A stretch of 21,559 nt of DNA. Origin: Marixanthomonas sp963974425 (GTDB lineage: Bacteria; Bacteroidota; Bacteroidia; Flavobacteriales; Flavobacteriaceae). Of the stretch, positions 8,364 to 16,730 are shown one piece after another. Position 1 is the stretch's first letter. The number at the start of each line of letters is the position of its first letter. Under the pieces are notes generated by a model, which saw only the letters and a program-made list of their open reading frames with translations, ran no database searches and was not told the DNA's origin. Location of the stretch: assembly GCF_963974425.1 (NCBI RefSeq), contig NZ_CAXBCK010000056.1, forward strand, positions 1 to 21,559, written 5' to 3'. The position numbers and the translations under genes are program-made.

Positions 8364-9938
8364 TTAGTTAACATCCCAAAATAACTTACTTAAGATGGTG
8401 TCACCGTTAGATAGACCTGAAACAGCTTCAGCTCTATTGGCTCCATTTAAAGTTTGTAGTATTTGTGGGTAACGTAATCTAAATGGTAAATCTGTTACAT
8501 CTGGACCTGGTTCGAAAACATAGTCGTCAACTTCTGAAGCAGCAGCTTGTTCTGCTGGCAGAGTTATAGTTTCTCCAGGTAATACTATTGTACTTGGGAA
8601 ACCTGTTCTTCTATATTCTGAATAAGCTTCGTGAGGTTGCATGTATAAACCAACATACTTTTGGTTTAAAACAGTTTCTTCTGTTGCAGCTGGTAATGCA
8701 GTTACAAAAGTATCAACTTCTGCCGCTGGAACACCCCAACGAGTCATAGAGGCTCTTACACCATCTTCGTACTGTGCTTGATTCCAACCATTGTTTTCAG
8801 AAAGAATAAATGAAACTTCAGCATACTCCATTAAAACTTCACCAAAATCAGGTCTAAGTATATTACTACTTGGAAAAGAATACGTGGTGAAAGGTAACGT
8901 GTTTGCTAATGGAAAAGCATAAGGTATACCAACATAGTCAGCATAATCTTCACTTACTTCATAATTGTCAGCTTTAATATCAGCAATAGATACAGATTTT
9001 GGTGCAGCCATTTGAAAAAGTCTTGGGTCTGGACCAAAAGATCCTGTTTCTCCTTTTAGCAAATCAACAAAAGGCTTTGCTACTGCAAAATCAGTACGAT
9101 CTAGAAATGCTATCCAGAAAGGAGAAGCATTTGTATTAGTAACATCATAAGCTTGAATAGCATTATCCTCATTAGAGGTAAACACTCCAGAGCTAATTGC
9201 AGCACTTATAGCGCTATTTGCTGTTGAAGCATCAACTTCTTTAAGTCTATTAGCTACTCTTAGTATTAAAGAATTTGCAAACTTCTTCCATTTAGTAGCC
9301 TCGCCACCGTAAATGTTATCTCCTGTTGTAAATACAGGTTCAGAAGTGTTTATCATATCTGCAGACTCTCTCAACTCTTTTAAGATATCAGCATAGATTT
9401 TCTCTTGTGAAGCAAATTTTGGTGAAAAACTTTCATCAATGTTTAATGCTTCAAAATCTGGATCATCACTACCGTAAGAGTAGTAAGGTACATCACCAAA
9501 GAAATCTGTTAATCTATGAAACATGTATGATAACATAATTCTAGATGCAGCTATTTGGTTTTGGTTATTACCGACAGCTGATGCTTGCACTGCTGTGTTT
9601 GGGTCAACATTTATATCTATAATAGATTTAAACTCTGTTGCTGCTAAATACGTGTTTCGGTATAAGCCTTCTGCAGTTGATTCTCTATATAAATAGCGAT
9701 CTTCATCTGCATAAGCATTTTGACCCCAGTATTGCATCCATGGTAAGGAAAGTCTACCTGAGTTAAAATCGTCCCGTAAAAAGTCTGTGTACTGTTTCGT
9801 TGCACTATTAAAGATTGTATTTGGTAATACAAACGCTGGTGCATTTTCATTGGCATTAATGTTATCAATATCCTCACTACAAGAAATAAATCCAGTAGCA
9901 GATGCGAACATTAATGCAACTATTAATATCTTTTTCAT
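8364..9938 (-). CDS. SusD/RagB-like nutrient-binding outer membrane lipoprotein
   Basis: A 524-residue surface lipoprotein that, in this family, forms the lid over a SusC-type TonB-dependent channel and captures its substrate. The N-terminus MKKILIVALMFASATGFISC is a signal peptide with a lipobox cysteine at residue 20, followed by SEDID, an acidic stretch like the surface-export signals of Flavobacteriaceae lipoproteins. Features of the SusD-like_2 subgroup include AYSEYRRTGFPS, the RLRYPQ segment and the C-terminal LFWDVN. It starts 6 bases after the susC-type gene and shares its transcript. No glycosidase, peptidase or sulfatase is adjacent, so the substrate cannot be inferred. The gene ends 23 bases before the bidirectional terminator. 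Confidence 0.93.
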   Translation of the reverse strand: MKKILIVALMFASATGFISCSEDIDNINANENAPAFVLPNTIFNSATKQYTDFLRDDFNSGRLSLPWMQYWGQNAYADEDRYLYRESTAEGLYRNTYLAATEFKSIIDINVDPNTAVQASAVGNNQNQIAASRIMLSYMFHRLTDFFGDVPYYSYGSDDPDFEALNIDESFSPKFASQEKIYADILKELRESADMINTSEPVFTTGDNIYGGEATKWKKFANSLILRVANRLKEVDASTANSAISAAISSGVFTSNEDNAIQAYDVTNTNASPFWIAFLDRTDFAVAKPFVDLLKGETGSFGPDPRLFQMAAPKSVSIADIKADNYEVSEDYADYVGIPYAFPLANTLPFTTYSFPSSNILRPDFGEVLMEYAEVSFILSENNGWNQAQYEDGVRASMTRWGVPAAEVDTFVTALPAATEETVLNQKYVGLYMQPHEAYSEYRRTGFPSTIVLPGETITLPAEQAAASEVDDYVFEPGPDVTDLPFRLRYPQILQTLNGANRAEAVSGLSNGDTILSKLFWDVN

Positions 9939-9944
9939 CTTATT

Positions 9945-12900
9945 TTAAAATTTTAATTCAACATTTACACCAATTGATCTTGTTGATGGTAAAGAACCAC
10001 CTTCAGAACCTTGAATGTTTCCACTACCAGAAGTTGCAACTTCTGGGTCAAAGTTTTCATTATCTAAGCCCCAAGCAAATAAGTTTCTACCAAAAGCAGA
10101 TACTCTAATCGAACTTAAATCACCTACCCATTTAGAAGGAAGGGTGTAGCCTAATGATACTTCACGTAATTTAATATAATCAGCGTCAAATACGTTTGCA
10201 GCATCAGCACCAAAGTAATAATCTTGACCTTCTTGTTGAGCTGAGATTAACTGAGTGTTTGTAGCTGTATTTGAAACGGTATATGTGCCATCTTCATTAT
10301 ATGTAACATCTCCGGTAACACCGTCTAATACTACACCTACTTCACGTTTATTATTAGCGGCAGTTTGTTCTAAGATACCAGAGTAATTACCCCAGATATT
10401 AGTTAAAGATCTATAAACACCACCTTTTTGCCAATCAATTAAGAAACTCAAGCTAATACCTTTGTACTCAAAGCTATTTCTAAAGCCCATGTTAAAGTCT
10501 GGAAGTACTGATCCTAGATTTTCAACATCTGCAGTCTCTAAATACGTTCCGCCAGCTCCAACTACTTTATTTCCTTGATCATCATAAACAAAATTAGTTC
10601 CTCTAATTGTACCATAAGGCTCTCCTACAACAGCGTTTAATGTAACTCCGTTAAAAGGGAATGTTGCTAATTGAAGTGTTTCTACGCCATCAATAAGTTC
10701 AAGTAACTCATTTTCGTTTTTAGAGAAATTCCAAGTAAAGTCCCATCTAAAATCATCAGATTCAATAGGAGTAATATTTACTAACGCCTCAATACCTTTG
10801 TTTTGTAGAACACCAGCATTTTGGAAAGTTCCAGTGTAACCAGTAGAAGGATCTACAGATACAGGTGTAATTAAGTCGCTTGTCTTTTCGTTATAATAGG
10901 TAAGGTCAAAACTTACACGGTTTTTTAAGAAAGCCATTTCAAGACCAACTTCCCAAGTTTCCTTATTTTCAGGTTTCAATTCAGGGTTTAGTTTTGTGTC
11001 TTCGTTTGCAAGTTGTGGGGTTCCTAAGAAAGAAGCTCCATCATCGTTTGTGTAACCTACTCCACCACCAAATACATTGATTAAATTGTATGGGTCTGTG
11101 TCATTACCTACTTCTGCATAACCTCCACGGATTTTACCGAAAGATAACCAGTCGCCATCAATAAATTTAGAGAAAACAATAGATCCATTTACAGATGGGT
11201 AAAAGTATGAATTGTTATCAGATGGTAGAGTAGAAGACCAGTCATTTCGACCTGTAACGGTTAAGTAAGCAAAATTGTCATATCCAAAAGATGCAGAACC
11301 AAAAACACTATTTACTCTTTTTCTAGTGTCAAAATCATCGGCTAATGGATCATTTACAGAATTTGTTAAATTGTAAATCCCAGGAGTAGCTAAACCACCT
11401 CTAGTGTTACCATTAATTCTGTGGAATTCAACATCTCTTCTGTTGGTACCAACAAAAGTGTTTAAGCTAACTTTATCATCAAAAAAGTTTGTATCATAAT
11501 GCAATCTAGCTTCGTAGTTAATCTCTTCGAAATTTCTATCGCTCTCTGTGTAACCAGATACGGCTTGAGAACCAAATGCAGTTCTTTCAGAAATTCTTAG
11601 GTTATAAGTATCTGCGTAAATTTTTCCAGTAGCATACAGGTCATCAGTGATGTTGTATTGCATACCTACATTACCATACCATCTTGTTCTTTTGTCCTCT
11701 GCAGTGTTTTCGTACAGGGTCCAGTATGGGTTATCTGTATAACGAGGTGTCGCATCATCAAAGGCTGTACGGTTCCACGTTCTTTGTGAGCCATCTGGCA
11801 ACTTATACTTTTTAAGTCTCTCATAGTCTAATTGAGTTTGACCAAATTGATATAGTTGCTGTACTACTCCAGTTCCAGTATAACCAGTTGCAGGTCTATT
11901 AAAACCTTCGGTTATAGTCATATTAATACCAGCATCTATTTTTAACCTTTCGGTTAGTTGTGATGAGCCATTAAAGTTAACAGAAGTTTTGTCTAGTTCA
12001 GAGTTTGGAACAATACCTTTTGTTTTAGTATTGTTTACAGACAAACGCATGTTTGAATTTTCGGTCCCTTGACTGAATGAGATACCATTGTTGAATGAGA
12101 TCCCTGTGTTAAAAAAGTCTTCTTTATCTACGTCAGGATACTTCCATTCTCTAGGTTGAAGAAAATCTCCAGGGAATTCTGGATCAAAATTATCCCACTG
12201 TAATACTTGTTGACCATTGTAACGTGGTCCCCAAGATTCATCAGTTCCGTAATCAGCGATATTGTATGTTGTACCATTAATAACTGCTGTGTTAAAAGTA
12301 GATTGCTCAATTGTATTGGCATTTCCACCACCACCACCATACAGCTTCTGTACTTTAGGTAGAATGTTTACGCTTTCGAAAGTAACTCCAGAATTTACAA
12401 CAATCTCCGCTTTACCTTCTTTACCAGATTTAGTTGTTATCAAGATAACACCGTTAGCAGCACGAGATCCGTATAATGCCGATGCAGCACCACCTTTAAG
12501 AACGTTAATGCTTTCAACATCATCAGGGTTAACATCAAAACCAGCATCACCGTAATCACGACCCCCGCCACCTGTTTGGGTAGAAGTTGTGTTGTAATTA
12601 GAGTTATCAAGTGGAATACCATCTACTACTATAAGAGGTTTGTTTTCCTGAGTAATAGATCCAGGACCCCTAAGTAATATACGAGTAGAACCACCTAATG
12701 AACCTGATGGGTTAGAGATTTGTGCACCAGCTACTTTACCAGAAAGTGAGTTAAGGGCGTTAGAGTTACGTGTTTTAGTAAGCTCTTCGCTGTCAACTTG
12801 CTGAGTAGAATATCCTAAAGATTTTTTCTCTCTAGAAATACCAAGTGCAGTAACTACTACTGTTTCTAAAGCTTCTCCTTGCTCTAGAACCACATCGATT

Positions 12901-13169
12901 GTATTGCTTTCGCCTACAACCACTTCTTTTGGCGTGTACCCTACATAACTATAGGTTAAAGTTTCGCCAGCCGATGCTTCAATAGAGTAATTTCCATCAA
13001 AATCGGTCTGTGTTCCGGTCGAGGTTCCTTTTACTAAAATGTTTACTCCTAGTAAAGGAACTCCAGACGCATCTTGTACTGATCCCGTAATCTCCTTCTC
13101 TTGAGCAAACATAGTTTGCACCATTACGAAAGACATTAACGTTAACAGAATTTTAAATTTTTGTCTCAT
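9945..13169 (-). CDS. SusC/RagA-like TonB-dependent outer membrane transporter
   Basis: A 1074-residue TonB-dependent channel. The start is placed at 13169 because MRQKFKILLTLMSFVMVQTM is a good signal peptide; an in-frame ATG 57 bases upstream adds residues unlike a signal. After cleavage near FAQ comes a CarboxypepD_reg-like domain (about residues 25-105, ITGSVQDASGVPLLGVNILV), then the plug with the SusC hallmark LKGGAASALYGSRAANGVI near residues 223-241, and a 22-strand-type barrel ending in VELKF with a terminal Phe. No STN domain precedes it, so direct FecR/ECF signalling is not expected. It is the first gene of the susC-susD pair, with substrate unknown. Confidence 0.95.
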   Translation of the reverse strand: MRQKFKILLTLMSFVMVQTMFAQEKEITGSVQDASGVPLLGVNILVKGTSTGTQTDFDGNYSIEASAGETLTYSYVGYTPKEVVVGESNTIDVVLEQGEALETVVVTALGISREKKSLGYSTQQVDSEELTKTRNSNALNSLSGKVAGAQISNPSGSLGGSTRILLRGPGSITQENKPLIVVDGIPLDNSNYNTTSTQTGGGGRDYGDAGFDVNPDDVESINVLKGGAASALYGSRAANGVILITTKSGKEGKAEIVVNSGVTFESVNILPKVQKLYGGGGGNANTIEQSTFNTAVINGTTYNIADYGTDESWGPRYNGQQVLQWDNFDPEFPGDFLQPREWKYPDVDKEDFFNTGISFNNGISFSQGTENSNMRLSVNNTKTKGIVPNSELDKTSVNFNGSSQLTERLKIDAGINMTITEGFNRPATGYTGTGVVQQLYQFGQTQLDYERLKKYKLPDGSQRTWNRTAFDDATPRYTDNPYWTLYENTAEDKRTRWYGNVGMQYNITDDLYATGKIYADTYNLRISERTAFGSQAVSGYTESDRNFEEINYEARLHYDTNFFDDKVSLNTFVGTNRRDVEFHRINGNTRGGLATPGIYNLTNSVNDPLADDFDTRKRVNSVFGSASFGYDNFAYLTVTGRNDWSSTLPSDNNSYFYPSVNGSIVFSKFIDGDWLSFGKIRGGYAEVGNDTDPYNLINVFGGGVGYTNDDGASFLGTPQLANEDTKLNPELKPENKETWEVGLEMAFLKNRVSFDLTYYNEKTSDLITPVSVDPSTGYTGTFQNAGVLQNKGIEALVNITPIESDDFRWDFTWNFSKNENELLELIDGVETLQLATFPFNGVTLNAVVGEPYGTIRGTNFVYDDQGNKVVGAGGTYLETADVENLGSVLPDFNMGFRNSFEYKGISLSFLIDWQKGGVYRSLTNIWGNYSGILEQTAANNKREVGVVLDGVTGDVTYNEDGTYTVSNTATNTQLISAQQEGQDYYFGADAANVFDADYIKLREVSLGYTLPSKWVGDLSSIRVSAFGRNLFAWGLDNENFDPEVATSGSGNIQGSEGGSLPSTRSIGVNVELKF

Positions 13170-13464
13170 ATGTGTATTTTTTGTTAAGCTTGTTACAAAA
13201 CTATTCAAATTCCTTTCTATTTGCATGTATTAAACGTTAAATTTTTTATTGTAATTTTAACATTTTTTTATGCGGTTCACAGTCAAATGTTTGAATGATA
13301 ATTTAATTATTTTAAAACCAAATGTAGAAATGCTTGTTTATTAGCTGAATACCCTTTGGTTTAATGTGTCGACTTAAGCTCAGTACGAGTTGCTCAAGCT
13401 TTAGAGTATTTTAAGATAAAATAATTAACAAAAAAAATATTTTGAATCTCTGTAGCGGTAATCT
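13170..13464. other. Intergenic leader region upstream of susC-type gene
   Basis: A 295-base AT-rich gap between the ypdA stop and the susC-type start, both on the minus strand. It holds two CAAATGT repeats (13284-13290 and 13319-13325, 35 bases apart; the second belongs to a candidate -7 box) and a weak inverted pairing around 13375-13400. No convincing terminator for the ypdA-like gene, no tRNA and no credible small ORF were seen. Confidence 0.6.
13319..13326 (-). promoter_or_regulatory. Candidate -7 box for the susC/susD transcript
   Basis: Read on the minus strand this is TACATTTG, a full match to TAnnTTTG. A TTC triplet lies 20 bases upstream, one mismatch from the -33 TTG. Start of transcription would be near 13312, giving a leader of about 140 bases. 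Confidence 0.4.
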
Positions 13465-14457
13465 TTACCTATACCTTTTCGGTATGTTGATTTTTCTTGA
13501 AATATCTGCAGCTATAACTTTGGCGTGAACACGTGAGTTTTCGATAAACCATTTATGGGTTTCCATACCACCACAGATAACACCTGCTAGATATAAATTA
13601 GGGACATTAGTTTCCATGGTGTCTGGATCATATTTTGGAAAATATTTGCCTTCTTTTGATAGTTCAACCCCTAACGTTTCTAAAAAAGCAAAGTTTGGAC
13701 GGTATCCAGTCAACGCGATAACAAAATCATTAGGAATTGTTTTTGTGCCTTCTGGCGAATCAATAATTACTTCGTTTTCTTTTATTTCTTTAATTTCTGA
13801 ATTAAAATAAGCCTTGATGCTACCTTCCTCAATTCTATTTTCAATATCGGGCTTTACCCAATATTTTACCCGCTCCCCAATAGAGGGGCCTCTTACTACC
13901 ATGGTAACATCACCTCCTTTACGCCAAATTTCTAAAGCAGCATCTACCGATGAATTGCTCGCCCCAACAACAATAGTATTTTGCATCACATAAGGATGTG
14001 CTTCTTTATAATAATGCGAAACCTTCGGTAGCTGTTCTCCAGGTACATTTAATAGTTTGGGAATGTCATAAAAACCAGTGCTAACTATTATGTTGTTTAC
14101 TTTAAAGGTGTTTTCTTCTGAAGTTACAATAAAGCTTCCGTCAGCTTGTTTTTTAACCTCGGTAATTTCTTCGTATAAATTAATATTTAGCTTGTTTGAA
14201 GTTGCAACCCTACGGTAATATTCTAAGGCTTCATTACGGGTGGGCTTCGGGTTATTGCTAATAAATGGAATGCCGTCAATTTCCAGTTTTTCGGAAGTGG
14301 AAAAAAAGGTCATATTCAGTGGGTAGTTGTAGAGAGAGTTTGTTAGTGTCCCTTTTTCAACCACGATATAATCAATATTGTGTTTTTTGCATTCAAGAGC
14401 ACAGGCAATCCCAATTGGGCCAGCACCAATAATAAGCACTTCTTTTTCGGTAGTCAA
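13465..14457 (-). CDS. ypdA: YpdA-family FAD-dependent disulfide reductase (putative bacillithiol-disulfide reductase)
   Basis: A 330-residue two-dinucleotide-fold flavoprotein of the thioredoxin reductase superfamily. The FAD motif GAGPIG is at residues 11-16, a second GASNSS motif for NADPH lies near 165-170, and the C-terminal FAD segment is NLYLAGVICGG. It lacks the CxxC pair of true thioredoxin reductases, as YpdA proteins do. Known members recycle oxidised bacillithiol to the thiol with NADPH; bacillithiol is made by many Bacteroidota, so the role is plausible but rests on family resemblance. Diagnostic features seen are YNYPLNMTFFSTSEKLEI and THKWFIENSRVHAKVIA. A good -7 box sits just upstream, suggesting transcription independent of rpe. 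Confidence 0.87.
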   Translation of the reverse strand: MTTEKEVLIIGAGPIGIACALECKKHNIDYIVVEKGTLTNSLYNYPLNMTFFSTSEKLEIDGIPFISNNPKPTRNEALEYYRRVATSNKLNINLYEEITEVKKQADGSFIVTSEENTFKVNNIIVSTGFYDIPKLLNVPGEQLPKVSHYYKEAHPYVMQNTIVVGASNSSVDAALEIWRKGGDVTMVVRGPSIGERVKYWVKPDIENRIEEGSIKAYFNSEIKEIKENEVIIDSPEGTKTIPNDFVIALTGYRPNFAFLETLGVELSKEGKYFPKYDPDTMETNVPNLYLAGVICGGMETHKWFIENSRVHAKVIAADISRKINIPKRYR

Positions 14458-14472
14458 TGTTTTGTTTTAGTA

Positions 14473-14480
14473 CAAAGATA
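14473..14480 (-). promoter_or_regulatory. Candidate -7 box for the ypdA-like gene
   Basis: On the minus strand this is TATCTTTG, an exact TAnnTTTG match, 15 bases upstream of the ATG in the 66-base gap after rpe. No TTG is found 17-23 bases further upstream. The implied leader is very short, about 10 bases. Confidence 0.5.
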
Positions 14481-14523
14481 ACAAAAGCCTTGCTTAACGC
14501 ATCACCTTAATATAGGGCAGTGT

Positions 14524-15183
14524 TTATCTCACGAGAGTAGCGAGAGCTTTAACCGTGTCTGTTGGGTTTTCAGAACCAAAAACGTAGCTACCGGCCACCA
14601 ATACGTCGGCTCCTGCTTCAACTAACTGCTTTGCATTCTTATTAGTGACACCACCGTCAATCTCAATTTTTGTAGTAGTTCCTTTTTCTGAAATAAGTTG
14701 TTTTAATTCTTTTACTTTGTCAAAAGTGTTTTCAATAAAGGATTGACCACCAAAACCAGGGTTTACACTCATTAAGCATACTAAATCGATATCTTGAATT
14801 GTATCTTTTAAAACTGAAATATTAGTGTGCGGGTTTAAGGCTACACCGGCTTGCATTCCTTCAGCTTTTATGGCTTGTAGTGTTCGGTGTAAATGAGTAG
14901 AGGCTTCATAGTGCACGGTCAATATATTAGTGCCTAATAATGCAAAGTCTTTTATGTAGCGTTCAGGATGAACAATCATTAAATGTACATCTAATGGTTT
15001 TGTGGCATGTCTGGAAATGGCTTCAATAACTGGCATCCCAAAAGAAATATTAGGGACAAAAACACCGTCCATAACATCTAAGTGAAACCAATCTGCTTCA
15101 CTATTGTTTACCATTTCAATATCTTTTTTAAGGTTGGCAAAATCTGCCGCAAGGATGGAAGGTGCTAAAATAGTTTGGCTCAT
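14524..15183 (-). CDS. rpe: Ribulose-phosphate 3-epimerase
   Basis: A 219-residue TIM-barrel enzyme at normal length, interconverting D-ribulose 5-phosphate and D-xylulose 5-phosphate in the pentose phosphate pathway in the cytoplasm. The N-terminus LAPSILAADFANL, the metal and catalytic residues in HLDVMDG (His34, Asp36), the DVHLMI histidine, SVNPGFGGQSF (phosphate/loop 6 region) and EIDGGVT with the second catalytic Asp are all present. The start lies 3 bases after the stop of the BLUF photoreceptor gene, so the two are almost certainly co-transcribed and translated in tandem. Confidence 0.97.
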   Translation of the reverse strand: MSQTILAPSILAADFANLKKDIEMVNNSEADWFHLDVMDGVFVPNISFGMPVIEAISRHATKPLDVHLMIVHPERYIKDFALLGTNILTVHYEASTHLHRTLQAIKAEGMQAGVALNPHTNISVLKDTIQDIDLVCLMSVNPGFGGQSFIENTFDKVKELKQLISEKGTTTKIEIDGGVTNKNAKQLVEAGADVLVAGSYVFGSENPTDTVKALATLVR

Positions 15184-15186
15184 GGG

Positions 15187-15585
15187 TTAAATTAAAAAAG
15201 GTTCTAAAAGACCTAAAACACTTTTTGAAAAAGGGGTTTCGTCTTTATTTTTATTTAAATATTCTTTTAAGTTTTTTAAATCAGACTTTGTTTTAACAAT
15301 ACTAAAACCCGATTTGTACCCTTCAAAGATACGATGTTCGTTTTGTTTGTTAAAGATGGTAATGATGTTTTTATGGCGCTTGTCCTTTTTTATGTTGTCA
15401 AAAAGGGTGAGAAGTGTCTCTTTTTCGCCTTCCAATACTTGTAGAAAATTTCCGTAGTAATATAATAAGATGCCTGTAATGTCTTCATTACCGTTATTGA
15501 TTTTAGTTGTAGAAAAGACTTGCTCTAATTGGTTTTCTTTTAGCTCACCAGATTCACTGCTTACATAACAAATGGAATATGTCAT
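15187..15585 (-). CDS. BLUF-domain blue-light photoreceptor
   Basis: A 132-residue stand-alone BLUF protein: one flavin-binding domain (residues 1-97) plus a short helical cap. With the start at 15585 the domain begins MTYSICYVSSES, matching known short BLUF proteins such as PixD. Tyr7, Asn31 and Gln49 correspond to the Tyr, Asn and Gln that hydrogen-bond FAD and drive the light switch, and GNFLQVLEG and DKRHKNI are typical. At the positions equivalent to PixD Trp91 and Met93 the sequence has Tyr90 and Ser92. The frame is open up to 15657, but those codons read through the rpoD terminator, so the inner ATG is preferred. No output domain is fused; it must act through a partner. rpe follows after 3 bases. 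Confidence 0.9.
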   Translation of the reverse strand: MTYSICYVSSESGELKENQLEQVFSTTKINNGNEDITGILLYYYGNFLQVLEGEKETLLTLFDNIKKDKRHKNIITIFNKQNEHRIFEGYKSGFSIVKTKSDLKNLKEYLNKNKDETPFSKSVLGLLEPFLI

Positions 15586-15616
15586 TTTTTTGAAGGTTAC
15601 AGGTATAAATATACTA

Positions 15617-15647
15617 TAAAAAAAACCTCCGGTAATCAGCCGGAGGT
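15617..15647 (-). terminator. Rho-independent terminator of the primary sigma factor gene
   Basis: On the minus strand, ACCTCCGG and CCGGAGGT (15640-15647 with 15625-15632) pair around a 7-base loop and are followed by nine T. It lies 80 bases after the rpoD stop and only 31 bases before the BLUF start, so it separates rpoD from the BLUF-rpe pair. Confidence 0.9.
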
Positions 15648-15681
15648 CATTCATCAATCAAAAAACGAACAGTTTTAATTC

Positions 15682-15693
15682 CCACATATGTGG
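15682..15693. repeat. Perfect 12-base palindrome CCACATATGTGG
   Basis: The palindrome lies in the 3' untranslated part of rpoD, between the stop and the terminator. It may be a protein-binding site or only a small hairpin; nothing else supports a role. Confidence 0.5.
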
Positions 15694-15727
15694 AAACCTT
15701 ATCCTGTACGTTATCATTATTTAGGAA

Positions 15728-16591
15728 TTACCCCAAATACGTTTTCAATATTTTACTCCTTGAGGTTTGCTTTAACCTTCGGATGGCCTTTTCTTTAATT
15801 TGCCGAACACGTTCACGAGTTAAATCGAATGTTTCACCTATTTCTTCCAAGGTCATGGGTTGTTGGTCACATAAACCAAAATACAATCGCACCACATCAG
15901 CTTCCCGCGGAGTTATTGTTTCTAAAGAACGTTCTATTTCAGTTTTCAAAGATTCGTGCAACAAAGAACGGTCTGGGTTTGGTGACTCACCACTTCGCAA
16001 TACATCGTATAAATTAGAATCCTCACCATCAATTAGTGGTGCATCCATTGATAGGTGGCGGCCACTGTTTTTTAAAGATTCTTTTACCTCGGTAATCGTT
16101 AAATCCAACTCTTTTGCTATTTCTTCAGGAGAAGGTGGACGTTCATTTGCTTGCTCTAAAAACGCAAAGGTCTTATTAATTTTATTAATACTACCAATTT
16201 TATTCAAAGGTAACCTAACTATTCGAGATTGCTCTGCCAATGCTTGAAGAATTGATTGGCGTATCCACCAAACAGCATAGGAAATAAATTTGAAACCTCG
16301 AGTTTCATCAAAACGCTTGGCGGCTTTAATTAATCCTAAGTTTCCTTCGTTGATAAGGTCTGGAAGTGTTAATCCTTGATTTTGGTATTGTTTTGCTACC
16401 GAAACTACAAAACGTAAATTAGCTTTTGTAAGTTTTTCTAATGCTAGATGGTCACCCGCTTTTATACGCTGTGCCAGTTCAACTTCTTGTTCCGCAGTAA
16501 TCAGGTCAACTTTACCAATTTCCTGAAGATATTTGTCCAACGAGGCGGTCTCTCTGTTGGTAACCTGTTTTGTGATTTTTAACTGTCTCAT
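15728..16591 (-). CDS. rpoD: Primary sigma factor RpoD (short Bacteroidota type)
   Basis: A 287-residue group 1 sigma factor. It is much shorter than E. coli sigma-70 because it lacks region 1.1 and the non-conserved insert, as usual for the Bacteroidota vegetative sigma. Region 1.2 is DKYLQEIGKVDLITAEQEVELA, broken here as DKYLQEIGKV then DLITAEQEVELA; region 2.1-2.2 covers KANLRFVVSVAKQYQNQGL and DLINEGNLGLI; regions 2.3-2.4 include KFISYAVWWIRQSI; region 3 follows with PLNKIGSINKI; region 4.2 is EEIGETFDLTRERVRQIKEK. It should direct transcription from TTG/TAnnTTTG promoters. It is transcribed away from the anti-sigma-like gene and has a stem-loop in its leader and a terminator after it. 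Confidence 0.96.
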   Translation of the reverse strand: MRQLKITKQVTNRETASLDKYLQEIGKVDLITAEQEVELAQRIKAGDHLALEKLTKANLRFVVSVAKQYQNQGLTLPDLINEGNLGLIKAAKRFDETRGFKFISYAVWWIRQSILQALAEQSRIVRLPLNKIGSINKINKTFAFLEQANERPPSPEEIAKELDLTITEVKESLKNSGRHLSMDAPLIDGEDSNLYDVLRSGESPNPDRSLLHESLKTEIERSLETITPREADVVRLYFGLCDQQPMTLEEIGETFDLTRERVRQIKEKAIRRLKQTSRSKILKTYLG

Positions 16592-16598
16592 GTAAGGT

Positions 16599-16639
16599 TA
16601 AATAGGTTTGCGGGCAATTGTTTTTTGCCCTTCTATTTA
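16599..16639 (-). promoter_or_regulatory. Stem-loop in the rpoD leader
   Basis: TAAATAG (16599-16605) pairs with CTATTTA (16633-16639), and inside it GGGCAA (16612-16617) with TTGCCC (16625-16630). The structure ends 8 bases from the rpoD ATG, so folding could affect ribosome access. No T tract follows on the minus strand, so it is not a terminator. Confidence 0.45.
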
Positions 16640-16730
16640 GTTATACGTAAGCGTGAGTAAAAAGGTTACATAAATAATGAAAATAATTTTCTGAATACCT
16701 ATAAAGTTCAATATATCAATACCTTCCTTT

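Noticed and set aside
12262..12555. 97-codon ORF on the + strand opposite the SusC plug domain
   Set aside because: Antisense to a conserved region, proline-rich low-complexity product, no start or family signal.
13170..13226. Upstream in-frame ATG of the SusC-type gene
   Set aside because: The extra 19 residues would hide the signal peptide that begins at 13169.
15586..15657. Longer start for the BLUF protein
   Set aside because: The extension is translated from the rpoD terminator hairpin and its T tract, and the BLUF fold begins at the inner Met.
15690..16247. 185-codon ORF on the + strand opposite rpoD
   Set aside because: It is antisense to the conserved sigma factor and has no recognisable protein features; a shadow of the coding strand.
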